Of a DNA stretch of 64,000 nt, positions 36,507 through 45,495 are shown piece after piece; positions within the stretch are counted from its first letter, which is position 1, and every line of letters starts with the position of its first letter. The notes under the pieces were generated by a model that was given only the letters and a program-made list of their open reading frames with translations, ran no database searches and was not told the origin of the DNA. Both the position numbers and the translations under genes were made by a program. Source of the stretch: Pricia mediterranea (lineage in GTDB: Bacteria; Bacteroidota; Bacteroidia; Flavobacteriales; Flavobacteriaceae). The stretch lies in the NCBI RefSeq assembly GCF_032248455.1, contig NZ_JAVTTP010000001.1, positions 2,044,501 to 2,108,500 of the forward strand. Direction: 5' to 3'.

Positions 36507-36744
36507 TGTGTATTTGTTAAGAGATTTGTTCTGGCAATGTTGTTGATGCTGTATGCGCGGGATTTTACCTCACCGAACTTTACGAAAATAATATAATTTT
36601 TCAAGGATTCATTTGGAATAATCGTCGCTAAGCGCCTTTCAAATTATCGGTATTGAACATTTATCAGCGCATCCTAAAATCAAGTAGAAGCTAAAACGTT
36701 TTAACTTACACCTTGGGAAGAAAGCCTTGTAAAAAATCGCAACG

Positions 36745-37323
36745 ATGAAAATAAACAGATTATTAACAAACATCTGCTCGGATGACCTATCCACCAGCAA
36801 AAACTTCTACACCAAGTTGTTCGACTTGGAGGTGGATTACGACAGCGATTGGTTCGTTCATTTGACCTCGAAAGAAAAACGACTCGAACCCGGTATCATC
36901 GACCGTGCCCCTGATAAAATCGAAACATACCCTATTCCAATACATCCCAAAACAATGACCCGCGAAACCAACTCCTACTATCTCCACCAAGAAGAACCCA
37001 ACAAAAGTTGTCTGCTGGCCCTGCGTAAAATCATTCTGGAAATGGACGAGAAGGTTACCGAGACCCGTAAATATGGCATGCCCTGCTTCTGTTACCGAAA
37101 AAAGATGTTCTGCTATCTGTGGACGGATAAAAAAACGAAAGAACCTTACATTCTATTTGTGGAAGGCAACCATCTAGACCATTCCGATCTGGAACGGGGA
37201 AACCGTTCGCGGATGAAGATTTTTCGGGTCGACCCGAAAAAAGATCTACCGCTGGAAGCTATTGAGCTGTTGTTAAACAAGGCCTTGAATCTATATAGAA
37301 ACGGGACGATTAAAATTAAATAG
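36745..37323 (+). CDS. Chimeric VOC (partial) / DUF1801 protein
   Basis: A 192-residue frame. Residues 1-54 look like the first half of a glyoxalase/VOC domain (MKINRLLTNICSDDLSTSKN, WFVHLTSKEK, PGIIDR). From about residue 78 to the end it is a DUF1801/YdhG-like domain (SCLLALRKIILEMDEKV, KYGMPCFCYRKKMFCYLW). The second VOC half is missing. A deletion that joined two neighbouring genes in frame explains it best. Only the DUF1801 part is likely to fold. No promoter box seen. Confidence 0.75.
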   Translation: MKINRLLTNICSDDLSTSKNFYTKLFDLEVDYDSDWFVHLTSKEKRLEPGIIDRAPDKIETYPIPIHPKTMTRETNSYYLHQEEPNKSCLLALRKIILEMDEKVTETRKYGMPCFCYRKKMFCYLWTDKKTKEPYILFVEGNHLDHSDLERGNRSRMKIFRVDPKKDLPLEAIELLLNKALNLYRNGTIKIK

Positions 37324-37601
37324 GAGATTAATGCGACATTGCCCGACAATCGGCTCCGGACGGATGAACCGCAATCTCGATACTTTGGATTACGGTGCTA
37401 CGTAAAGAATGACCCTAGCCTACGAGGTATAAAGGCAATTGTAAGTTTCGTAATAATGGACTTTAACCTTATCCATATCTCAATGTTGCCATCGATGGAT
37501 TAGCGCCCGGATCGTTGCAAATCGAGACGTTTTTCGTCGTTATACTACAGGACATACAAATCTTGTTAGAGGTTTGGCAACAATCGCCCACTGCCCATCC
37601 C

Positions 37602-38144
37602 ATGAAAGCTATTATCTGCCCGAAATACGGCCCTCCCGAAGAATTGCAGCTCGCTGAGGTTCCTAAACCCGTTCCAAAGCCTCGTGAGGTTTTGGTCAAA
37701 ATCTATGCCACCGCCATCAGCGATTACGACTGGAGTATGGTTCGGGGTAGGCCCTACCTCTATCGCCTGCTTTTCGGTATTACCAAGCCAAAAAAACCCA
37801 TTTCTGGCATGGAACTGGCCGGAACCGTCGAAGCCGTGGGCAAAAATGTTTCCGCTTTCCAAACAGGCGATGCAGTATACGGCGATACATCGGAAACCGG
37901 TTTTGGAACTTTCGCCGAATATGCCTGTGTTGACGCCAAATCCCTTGCCCATAAGCCGAACGGGATGACTTTCGCGGCCGCCGCCGCCATTCCGCACGCG
38001 GCCATGTTGGCCGTTCGAGGGCTTATCGACGTGGGCGAGATCCAACCCAACCAGTAGATTCTGATCAATGGTGCGGGCGGTGGCGTGGGCACTCTTGCGC
38101 TTCAAATCGCCAAACACTACGATATCTACAAATTCTTTCCGTAA
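37602..38144 (+). pseudogene. Broken MDR-family (zinc-type alcohol dehydrogenase/quinone oxidoreductase) gene
   Basis: ATG 37602 starts a good MDR N-terminal domain (MKAIICPKYG, GMELAGTVEAVGKNVSAFQ, GDAVYGD). A TAG at 38055-38057 replaces the Lys normally found before ILINGAGGGVGTLALQIAKH. The frame then continues to a stop at 38142, where the protein is cut off just after the first Rossmann strand/helix. About half of the normal length is lost. An upstream frame extension to 37515 is ignored. Confidence 0.85.
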
Positions 38145-38167
38145 TCCACTTCGATTTTCAAAATCGT

Positions 38168-38175
38168 TACCTTTG
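38168..38175 (+). promoter_or_regulatory. -7 box TACCTTTG of queD
   Basis: Perfect TAnnTTTG ending 17 bases before ATG 38193. Confidence 0.65.
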
Positions 38176-38192
38176 CCCTACAAAAATGCAGT

Positions 38193-38642
38193 ATGGGCAA
38201 AATTCGTATCACCAAACAGTTTAATTTCGAGACCGGGCACGCGCTGTACGGTTATGACGGCAAGTGTCGCAACGTGCACGGACACAGTTACAAACTTTCC
38301 GTGACAGTCATCGGTACGCCGATTACGGATAACTCGCACGTAAAATTGGGCATGGTCATCGACTTCGGCGACCTGAAAAAAATCGTGAAGGAAGAAATTG
38401 TCGATAAGCTCGATCACGCCACGGTCTTTAACAAGAACACGCCGCATGTCGAACTGGCAAAAGAACTGATGCAGCGAGAACATCAGGTCATCTTGGCCGA
38501 TTATCAGCCGACCAGCGAAAACATGGTCATCGATTTTGCGGCAAAGATCAAGAAGAGATTGCCGAAAAATATTCAACTCTATTCCCTAAAGTTGCAGGAG
38601 ACCGAAACGTCGTACGCGGAGTGGTTTGCGGCCGACAACTAG
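38193..38642 (+). CDS. queD: 6-carboxy-tetrahydropterin synthase family protein
   Basis: PTPS/QueD enzyme of 149 residues. The zinc histidines are His16, His29 and His31, with the catalytic Cys25 in the CxxxHGH motif typical of QueD. It turns dihydroneopterin triphosphate into 6-carboxytetrahydropterin, an early step to queuosine tRNA modification. A C-terminal ETETSYAEW carries the substrate-binding Glu. No other queuosine genes are in the window. Own promoter. Confidence 0.94.
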   Translation: MGKIRITKQFNFETGHALYGYDGKCRNVHGHSYKLSVTVIGTPITDNSHVKLGMVIDFGDLKKIVKEEIVDKLDHATVFNKNTPHVELAKELMQREHQVILADYQPTSENMVIDFAAKIKKRLPKNIQLYSLKLQETETSYAEWFAADN

Positions 38643-38804
38643 GCGATTTAAGAAACACGTCCTCCGAACGCCCAAGTTAAAACTTCCTTGTGATTTTTAG
38701 TAGCCTTTATTATATCGATTGCGCTTAATCCTGTGTTTATTCACCGAAATTGACTCCTTTACGCATCCATGACATAGAATGGTAGTAGCCCTGTCGGATT
38801 TTCC

Positions 38805-38812
38805 TATCTTTA
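38805..38812 (+). promoter_or_regulatory. -7 box TATCTTTA 6 nt before lpxH ATG (leaderless)
   Basis: Order TATCTTTA, CCCTTA, ATG. One base off TAnnTTTG at the last position. Confidence 0.55.
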
Positions 38813-38818
38813 CCCTTA

Positions 38819-39586
38819 ATGACGACCATCAGCATTCCCGAAGGAAAAAAAGTATATTTTGCCAGTGACAACCACTTGGGAGCCCCCACGCCCGCGCAAA
38901 GCCTGCCCCGGGAAAAAAAGTTCGTGGCATGGCTGGATACTATAAAGAAAGATGCTGCGGCCCTGTTTTTACTGGGCGATCTTTTCGATTTTTGGTTCGA
39001 GTATTCAACAGTCGTACCAAAAGGTTTTACCCGGACCTTGGGCAAGCTGGCGGAAATCTCCGATTCGGGTATCCCTATCTACTACTTCGTGGGCAACCAT
39101 GACCTCTGGATGCACGGCTATTTTGAGGATGAACTCAACATCCCGGTGTTCCACGGACCCCAAGAGTTCGAGATGAACGGGATATCTTTTTTTGTAGGTC
39201 ATGGCGACGGACTCGGACCGCACGATAAGGGCTACAAACGGATGAAGAAACTGTTTACCAATCCCGTTGCCAAATGGTTCTTCAGATGGCTGCATCCCGA
39301 TATTGGGGTTCGCTTGGCACAGTACTTTTCCGTCAAGAACAAACTGATTTCGGGTGACGATGATGCCAAATTCCTGGGAGAGGAGAAGGAATGGTTGGTA
39401 CAATACGCGAAACGTAAATTGGAAACCCGACACTACGACTATTTTGTTTTCGGCCATCGCCACCTTCCCCTGAATATCGCTCTTAACGAAAAATCGAAAT
39501 ACCTCAACCTTGGGGATTGGATTCACTATTTTACCTATGCCGTCTTTGACGGGGAAGCATTAAGCCTCAAGGAATACAAAGATTGA
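38819..39586 (+). CDS. lpxH: UDP-2,3-diacylglucosamine diphosphatase
   Basis: Calcineurin-like metallophosphoesterase of 255 residues at the inner membrane in lipid A synthesis; it cleaves UDP-diacylglucosamine to lipid X. Metal motifs appear in the right order: ASDNHLG, GDLFDFWFE, GNHD, GHGDGLGP and GHRHLP. The GDLFDFWFEY segment and overall length fit LpxH rather than other phosphoesterases. A promoter box sits 6 bases upstream of ATG 38819. Confidence 0.93.
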   Translation: MTTISIPEGKKVYFASDNHLGAPTPAQSLPREKKFVAWLDTIKKDAAALFLLGDLFDFWFEYSTVVPKGFTRTLGKLAEISDSGIPIYYFVGNHDLWMHGYFEDELNIPVFHGPQEFEMNGISFFVGHGDGLGPHDKGYKRMKKLFTNPVAKWFFRWLHPDIGVRLAQYFSVKNKLISGDDDAKFLGEEKEWLVQYAKRKLETRHYDYFVFGHRHLPLNIALNEKSKYLNLGDWIHYFTYAVFDGEALSLKEYKD

Positions 39587-39632
39587 TTCGAGAACCTACC
39601 CCGTCTTCTCTTAAAACAAAAATGGCGAATGG

Positions 39633-39676
39633 CTCAAAACCTTCCTTTCATTGGATGGGATTGAATGGGTTTTGAG
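39633..39676. terminator. Long hairpin between convergent lpxH and MFS genes
   Basis: CTCAAAACC (39633-39641) and GGTTTTGAG (39668-39676) pair perfectly, with CATT/AATG inside. It lies between two stops, so it could end transcription from both sides, but it lacks a T run. Confidence 0.5.
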
Positions 39677-39703
39677 AACAACTCCGTAGGCATAAGGGGA
39701 ACT

Positions 39704-40963
39704 TCAATCTTCCGCTTCGTGCGCTTTCACGTCATCCTGTAAGTCCAGATTCCTAAAAGTCGGGGAGACCCAGGCCGTAATTCCCACGGTCAACAAGGTC
39801 ATGGTGCCTCCGAAAACCACTGCGGCTACCGTTCCCAGTAGCTTGGCGGCCACTCCACTTTCGAAAGCGCCCAACTCGTTTGAGGACCCTACGAACATCG
39901 AATTGACGGAGGCCACTCGCCCCCTCATGTTGTCCGGCGTTTTTAATTGTAAAATAGTTTGGCGGATGATCATGGAGATACCATCGACCCCTCCGCTCAA
40001 GAACAGAGCGGCCACCGACAGCCAAAACGAGGTCGATAGCCCGAATACAATGATACAGATCCCGAAACCAAAGACGGCCAGCAATAATTTCTTGCCCGCG
40101 TTCTTGTGTAACGGAAATCGGGTGGAACCGAACATCATCAAAGCAGCACCCACCGCCGGAGCGGCCCGCAATACGCCGAATCCCTCCGCACCGACGTGCA
40201 ATATGTCTTGGGCGTAGATCGGTAGGAGCGCCACGGCCCCTCCGAAAAGTACGGCAATCATATCCAAGGTCAACGCCCCAAAAATGGCTTTTGTACCAAA
40301 AACGAACTTGAGGCCCTCGCGCAAACTCTGAAAAACCGGCTCCCCAATCTTTGGGTTGAGAATCGGCTTTCTCGAGATCTGGGAGAGAAAAATCAGGGCG
40401 AACACCGAAAATCCGAAGATTACGCACATGGACCAGTGTACCCCGATCCAGCTAATGGAAAAACCTGCCAAGGCGGGTCCCAGCACTCCTGCCAATTGCC
40501 AGGTAGTACTGCTCCAGGTTGCCGCGTTCGGATATATTCTTTTGGGAACGATCAAGGCGATCAGCGAGAAGATGGTCGGCCCGAGAAAGGCACGCACAAT
40601 TCCCCCTAAAAACACCAAAAAGTAGATTCCATAGAGTACCTGCTGCGTTTCCCATTCCGCCAATACGGAGGGGAGGCTCAGGGCAAAAAGTCCGAAACTG
40701 ATTATCGAAAAACCGAGGATGCACTTGATCAACAGGTTACGTTTTTCCTTTTGATCGACGATATGCCCGGCAAACAGCGCCGTAGATACTGCGGGTATAA
40801 CTTCCATCAACCCTATAATCCCCAGTGACAGAGGGTCTTTGGTCATCGAATAGACCTGCCATTCTATAACGATAAACTGCATGGACCATGCAAAGACCAT
40901 GGAAAAACGAACGATAAGAAATATATTGAACTCCTTAAAACGGAGCGCGGCGTACGGATCCAT
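39704..40963 (-). CDS. MFS transporter
   Basis: Major facilitator protein of 419 residues with about 12 helices, of the enterobactin-exporter/tetracycline-like EntS group (LNAxFGSS-type motif as VNSMFVGSSNELGAFESG, start region ALRFKEFNIFLIVRFSMVFAWSMQ). It probably exports a small molecule. ATG 40963 lies one base after the recJ stop, so it is translated from the recJ message. A link to DNA repair is not implied. Confidence 0.9.
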   Translation of the reverse strand: MDPYAALRFKEFNIFLIVRFSMVFAWSMQFIVIEWQVYSMTKDPLSLGIIGLMEVIPAVSTALFAGHIVDQKEKRNLLIKCILGFSIISFGLFALSLPSVLAEWETQQVLYGIYFLVFLGGIVRAFLGPTIFSLIALIVPKRIYPNAATWSSTTWQLAGVLGPALAGFSISWIGVHWSMCVIFGFSVFALIFLSQISRKPILNPKIGEPVFQSLREGLKFVFGTKAIFGALTLDMIAVLFGGAVALLPIYAQDILHVGAEGFGVLRAAPAVGAALMMFGSTRFPLHKNAGKKLLLAVFGFGICIIVFGLSTSFWLSVAALFLSGGVDGISMIIRQTILQLKTPDNMRGRVASVNSMFVGSSNELGAFESGVAAKLLGTVAAVVFGGTMTLLTVGITAWVSPTFRNLDLQDDVKAHEAED

Positions 40964-40964
40964 A

Positions 40965-42656
40965 TTAGCGTATGTCTTTCAGCTTTAATTGAAGGCTGAC
41001 GTGGCCCTGCCATTCGTTTTCTTCCAACGAAAAAACGGCGTCGAACGGCTTTCTTCCCGTAACTGTCGCTAATTTGTGCCCCAGGTTAAAACCGATGGCC
41101 CCTACAGGACCTCTACCTTTTTGCACGATGGACAGCTTGAGATGCTTGCCCCCATCCCCGACATTTTTTGCGTATCCCGTATCCTGAAGGCGTTCGGCCA
41201 TAAATACCGGCATTCGGTTTTTAGGTCCGAACGGGGCGAACTGTTTCATGATCCGAAACAGTTTTGGGGTGATTTGACGGAATTGGATTTGCGCATCCAC
41301 CGAAATTTCGGGAGTGAGCAAATGCGGGTCGATGCTCTCGGATACTACTTCCTCGAACTTATTCTTGAAGGCCTCGAACTGTTCTTCGAGCAAGGTCAGA
41401 CCCGCTGCATACTTGTGGCCCCCGAACTGTTCGATGCTCTCGGCGCATCCCTCTAGGGCATTATAGACATCGAACCCTTTGACCGAACGGGCTGACGCGG
41501 CCAATTTATCTCCGCTTTTGGTAAAGACCAAGGTAGGCCTGTAGTAGGTTTCCGTCAAGCGGGAGGCCACGATGCCGATGACCCCTTTATGCCATGATTC
41601 ATGGTAAACGACGGAAGTAAAGCGCTCCTCTTCCTTGTTTTCCCGTATCTGTAATAAGGCTTGCTCGGTAATGTCCCGGTCCAGTCCTCTACGATCGAAA
41701 TTAAACTTTTCGATTTTGGCGGCTAAGTCCCTGGCCTTGACCAGATCCGTTTCCGTCAGCAAGTTTACGGCGTGCTGCCCGTGCTCCATCCGCCCGGCGG
41801 CGTTAATCCGGGGGGCTATGATAAAGACAACATCGGTCAGGGTGAACTGCTGTTTTTTTTTGGTCTGCTCGATGATGGCCCTTAAGCCTTTGCGGGGAGC
41901 TGTATTGATAACTTGAAGTCCGAAATAGGCCAACACCCGGTTTTCTCCGCTTATCGGAACGATATCCGCCCCTATCGCGGTTGCCACCAGATCGAGATAG
42001 GGAACTAGGTCGTCAATAGTCTGCCCGCGGTGTGATGCCAAGGCCTGTACTAGTTTGAACCCGACCCCACAACCACACAACTCCTCGTACGGATATTGAC
42101 AATCCTTTCGCTTCGGATTCAAAACAGCGACGGCTTCGGGCAAACGCGCCCCCGGTCGGTGGTGATCGCAGACAATAAAGTCAATCTCTTTTTTTCTGGC
42201 ATAATCTATTTGATCAAGAGCCTTGGTTCCGCAGTCCAACGCAACAATAACCGTGAAACCATTGTCTTCCGCGAAATCGACACCTTTAAAAGAAACTCCG
42301 TACCCTTCAGTATATCTATCGGGGATATAGGTCGCAACATTCGGATAATAAGATAAAAGGTAAGATGATAGCAGGGCTACGGAAGTCGTACCATCGACAT
42401 CATAATCGCCATACACCAATATATTCTCGTGGTTTGCAATCGCCGTTCTTACGCGCTCGACGGCCACGTCCATATCCCTCATCAAAAACGGATCGTGCAA
42501 GTCTGATAATTGGGGCCGGAAGAATTTTTTGGCATGTTCATAAGTCTTTACACCGCGTTGTATCAACAACTGAGCGATGAGCCCGTCAACGTTCAGGGCT
42601 TTAGAAAGCTGGTCGATTTGGTATTGTTCGGGTTTGGCCTTGATGGTCCAGCGCAT
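40965..42656 (-). CDS. recJ: Single-stranded-DNA-specific exonuclease RecJ
   Basis: 5'-3' ssDNA exonuclease of 563 residues in recombination and mismatch repair. DHH-superfamily motifs are present in order: LVYGDYDVDGTTSVAL, VALDCGTKALDQI, FIVCDHHRPG and APRINAAGRMEHGQ, then the DHHA1 region with GGHKYAAGLT and a C-terminal OB-like part. Normal length. First gene of a unit with the MFS transporter. Confidence 0.97.
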   Translation of the reverse strand: MRWTIKAKPEQYQIDQLSKALNVDGLIAQLLIQRGVKTYEHAKKFFRPQLSDLHDPFLMRDMDVAVERVRTAIANHENILVYGDYDVDGTTSVALLSSYLLSYYPNVATYIPDRYTEGYGVSFKGVDFAEDNGFTVIVALDCGTKALDQIDYARKKEIDFIVCDHHRPGARLPEAVAVLNPKRKDCQYPYEELCGCGVGFKLVQALASHRGQTIDDLVPYLDLVATAIGADIVPISGENRVLAYFGLQVINTAPRKGLRAIIEQTKKKQQFTLTDVVFIIAPRINAAGRMEHGQHAVNLLTETDLVKARDLAAKIEKFNFDRRGLDRDITEQALLQIRENKEEERFTSVVYHESWHKGVIGIVASRLTETYYRPTLVFTKSGDKLAASARSVKGFDVYNALEGCAESIEQFGGHKYAAGLTLLEEQFEAFKNKFEEVVSESIDPHLLTPEISVDAQIQFRQITPKLFRIMKQFAPFGPKNRMPVFMAERLQDTGYAKNVGDGGKHLKLSIVQKGRGPVGAIGFNLGHKLATVTGRKPFDAVFSLEENEWQGHVSLQLKLKDIR

Positions 42657-42802
42657 TTTCTATAGAGTTCGATATCGGTGAGTAATCATTGCGGCCAGTG
42701 TAGTCCGCAAGTTGACAAGATGCAGCGGCACTGGCCAAATGGAGGTGCAACGAGTTCTTTTTTCGCATAAGCTAAGGCGGTAATTGAAGCCTGCCAAAAT
42801 CT

Positions 42803-43231
42803 TTATTTGTCGTGAAACACCGTTTTGATTTCCATTTCGGCAAACCGCCGGAACATTTCCATCACGCCACAGTATTTTTCCACCGAAAGGTCCACCGCCC
42901 GTTGCAATTTTTTTTCATCAAGATCGCTGCCGTGAAAATGGTACTCGACCACTACTTTATCATAGAATTTCGGATGTACATCGGTGAGATCGGCAATGGT
43001 CTCGATGTGGAAATCATCGACGTCCAATTTCATCTTTTTAATAAGTCCCGCGATATCCAGGGCGGAACAACCTGCCAACCCGGATAGCATGAGTGCTTTG
43101 GGGCGAAACCCCTTGCCTTCGCCACCGTCATCGGGACCCGCATCGATCTTTAGGTCCAATCCCGAGGGATTAGTGCTCTCAAAGACCATATTACCAAGCC
43201 ATTTGGTAGTAACGTGATTTTTTTCGGACAT
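42803..43231 (-). CDS. OsmC-family peroxiredoxin-like protein
   Basis: A 142-residue OsmC/Ohr-superfamily protein from ATG 43231. A longer frame from 43267 would start upstream of the promoter box. The two redox cysteines are in SGLAGCSALDIAG and VEKYCGVMEMF. The family reduces organic hydroperoxides with a bound thiol. Cytosolic, monocistronic. Confidence 0.92.
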   Translation of the reverse strand: MSEKNHVTTKWLGNMVFESTNPSGLDLKIDAGPDDGGEGKGFRPKALMLSGLAGCSALDIAGLIKKMKLDVDDFHIETIADLTDVHPKFYDKVVVEYHFHGSDLDEKKLQRAVDLSVEKYCGVMEMFRRFAEMEIKTVFHDK

Positions 43232-43253
43232 AGTTTTTAGTTCTTGTGAAGGA

Positions 43254-43261
43254 TAAATGTA
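43254..43261 (-). promoter_or_regulatory. -7 box TACATTTA of the OsmC gene
   Basis: TAnnTTTA on the minus strand, 22 bases before ATG 43231; it fixes the start choice. Confidence 0.55.
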
Positions 43262-43320
43262 CAACAAATAGATGCCCTAAAAAACTTGGGGCGGGAATGC
43301 CCGAAATTTGCGTAGAATAG

Positions 43321-43992
43321 CTATTTCTTCCCTCCGACCACCACCACAATCTCTCCTTTCGGGGGTTTATCGGAATAGTGCCGCAATACCTCTTCGGCAC
43401 TACCCCGGACCGTTTCTTCGTACAGTTTGCTCAGCTCACGGGAAACCGAAACGGGCCGATCGGCACCAAAATAGCTCACAAAGTCGATAAGGGTCTTGAG
43501 CAGTTTGTAGGGAGATTCGTAAAAGACCATCGTACGGTTTTCCTCGGCCAAAATCTTCAAGCGCGTTTGTCGCCCTTTTTTAGGAGGAAGAAATCCCTCG
43601 AAGACGAACCTGTCGTTGGGAAGTGCGCTATTGACCAAGGCGGGAACGAAAGCCGTAGCCCCCGGAAGGCAATCTACCTCGATCCCTCGGTCCACACAGG
43701 CGCGGGTCAAAAGAAACCCTGGATCTGAAATTGCCGGGGTACCGGCATCGGAAATTAGGGCCATGGTCTCCCCGGCCTGTATGCGTTTGACGACAGCATC
43801 TACTGTCTTATGCTCGTTGTGCATGTGATGGGGCTGCATCGGGGTGACAATCTCATAATGTTGTAACAGCTTTCCGCTGGTGCGAGTATCCTCGGCCAAA
43901 ATAACATCCACTTCCTTTAATATCCGCAGGGATCGAAAGGTCATATCCTCCAAATTGCCGATTGGGGTCGGAATCAAATACAATTTTCCCAT
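43321..43992 (-). CDS. rsmI: 16S rRNA (cytidine(1402)-2'-O)-methyltransferase
   Basis: SAM-dependent tetrapyrrole-methylase-fold enzyme of 223 residues from ATG 43992 (MGKLYLIPTPIGNLEDMTFR); a TTG four codons upstream is not needed. Family motifs: AEDTRTSGKLL, ALISDAGTPAISDPG, CLPGATAFVPALV, FYESPYKLLKTL. It methylates the ribose of C1402 in 16S rRNA. The next gene upstream (44057-44746) reads the same way and may share a transcript. Confidence 0.96.
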   Translation of the reverse strand: MGKLYLIPTPIGNLEDMTFRSLRILKEVDVILAEDTRTSGKLLQHYEIVTPMQPHHMHNEHKTVDAVVKRIQAGETMALISDAGTPAISDPGFLLTRACVDRGIEVDCLPGATAFVPALVNSALPNDRFVFEGFLPPKKGRQTRLKILAEENRTMVFYESPYKLLKTLIDFVSYFGADRPVSVSRELSKLYEETVRGSAEEVLRHYSDKPPKGEIVVVVGGKK

Positions 43993-44056
43993 TCGTAAAG
44001 GCAAGAGACCGGAAATCGTTCACACGAATTCCGGCCATTTTTTAAATTCCGTGCGT

Positions 44057-44746
44057 CTACGAGAACCTACGCTCTATCAGAAGCATAAAACGCTCCGCGT
44101 ACTCCTCTTTGCCCGCCCAATGATTGTAGTCGGGTTTGACCATGTTTTCGATGAAAGATACCGAGCGCTCATGACTATCGATGGTATTCAATTGCGAAAG
44201 CACTCTGTTATAATCTTCCATACTGCCGCCGAAAAGATGTTTCACGAAAGCCAAACGGTTGTTCAAATCGACTTTTAGTCGCTTGCCCGAGATGTTCTTA
44301 CCTGACGGCCCGGTCAGGACCTCCCTTTTGACAGGAGCCTCTTTTTGGGGCATAAATAGTTCCTTGTCGTTCTTCATATAGTCCGGCTTGGACAGAAATT
44401 CTGCCAACATCTCATCGACCTGGGGATCCGCGGGCATCTCGGAAACCATGTCTTTGATCGTATCTATTCCGGGTATCATAATATCCTCATCATGCGGATT
44501 GCTTTCCGGCACGGATGAATTTTCATTTAACACCGCATTCGCTATTTTCTCGAACTTGGCGGCAACGACGCTTTTGGATACATCGATTTCCATATGGTTC
44601 AGCTTGTCCTCTATAAATCGTAAAACAGCTAATTTTTCGTAAAGTTCTTTGGCCGCCTCGTAAAGCTCCCCTATATCGTTCTTGTCGTGGGACGTAATGA
44701 TATCGGCGGATAACTTCCTCAATTCTTCTTTTAACTTTTTCTTCAT
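44057..44746 (-). CDS. Uncharacterised cytosolic protein
   Basis: A 229-residue protein without signal peptide or membrane segment. The N-terminal third is a charged helix (KKKLKEELRKLSADIITSH, ELYEAAKELYEKLAVLRFIE), the middle is acidic and probably disordered, and the C-terminal third is compact (RLAFVKHLFGGSMEDYNRVL, AERFMLLIERRF). This looks like a conserved flavobacterial protein often found beside tdk/rsmI, but I know no function. Codon use matches its neighbours. Confidence 0.75.
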   Translation of the reverse strand: MKKKLKEELRKLSADIITSHDKNDIGELYEAAKELYEKLAVLRFIEDKLNHMEIDVSKSVVAAKFEKIANAVLNENSSVPESNPHDEDIMIPGIDTIKDMVSEMPADPQVDEMLAEFLSKPDYMKNDKELFMPQKEAPVKREVLTGPSGKNISGKRLKVDLNNRLAFVKHLFGGSMEDYNRVLSQLNTIDSHERSVSFIENMVKPDYNHWAGKEEYAERFMLLIERRFS

Positions 44747-44782
44747 CGCTCTTTTTTTTTGGTATCCGTAAATCGGTATGTC

Positions 44783-44790
44783 TATCTTTG
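44783..44790 (+). promoter_or_regulatory. -7 box TATCTTTG of tdk-alr
   Basis: Perfect TAnnTTTG, 60 bases before tdk ATG 44851; predicts a leader of about 50 bases. Confidence 0.6.
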
Positions 44791-44850
44791 TTGGCCTTAA
44801 CCCTATATATCAATAACGGAAAACCCCGCATTTTCGTCTAAAATTACAAA

Positions 44851-45495
44851 ATGTTTCTCGAAAACACGGTCAACCCCAAAGAACAATTCGGTTGGATCGA
44901 AGTCATCTCCGGTTCTATGTTCTCCGGGAAGACCGAAGAGCTTATCCGCAGATTGAAGCGCGCCCAATTCGCCAAACAAAAGGTCGAGATCTTCACGCCA
45001 ATGGTCGATACCCGGTATGAAAGGGACAGAGTAATCTCGCACGATGCCAATGAGATACGTTCCACTGCTGTCCCCAGCGCCACCAAAATCCGCACATTGG
45101 GCGCTACTTGTGACGTTGTCGGCATCGACGAGGCCCAGTTTTTCGATACTGAAATCGTCACCGTCTGCAACGACTTGGCCAACAAAGGTATTCGGGTGGT
45201 AGTCGCCGGTCTTGATATGGATTACAAGGGAAATCCATTTGGCCCCATGCCGGCCCTGATGGCAACCGCAGAATATGTAACCAAAGTGCACGCCGTCTGT
45301 ACCCGAACCGGTAACCTGGCTCATTATAGCTATAGAAAATCGAACATCGACGATCTGGTACTGCTGGGCGAGACCGAAGCTTACGAACCCTTGAGCCGGG
45401 GAGCGTTCTATAAGGCCATGCTTGAGGAAAGACTTGGAAAAATGACCGTGGATATAGAGGATGTCAGCGCCAACATAAAGAAACCCGATGCCTAA
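44851..45495 (+). CDS. tdk: Thymidine kinase
   Basis: Type II thymidine kinase of 214 residues in dTMP salvage. Walker A GSMFSGKTEELIRR, the DEAQFF motif (GIDEAQFFDTEI) and GLDMDYKGNPFGP are intact. The zinc ribbon is degenerate: only the first Cys of CxxC remains (AVCTRTGNLAHYSYRK) and the C-terminal cysteine pair is absent. alr begins 8 bases before its stop, so the two are coupled. Confidence 0.95.
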   Translation: MFLENTVNPKEQFGWIEVISGSMFSGKTEELIRRLKRAQFAKQKVEIFTPMVDTRYERDRVISHDANEIRSTAVPSATKIRTLGATCDVVGIDEAQFFDTEIVTVCNDLANKGIRVVVAGLDMDYKGNPFGPMPALMATAEYVTKVHAVCTRTGNLAHYSYRKSNIDDLVLLGETEAYEPLSRGAFYKAMLEERLGKMTVDIEDVSANIKKPDA

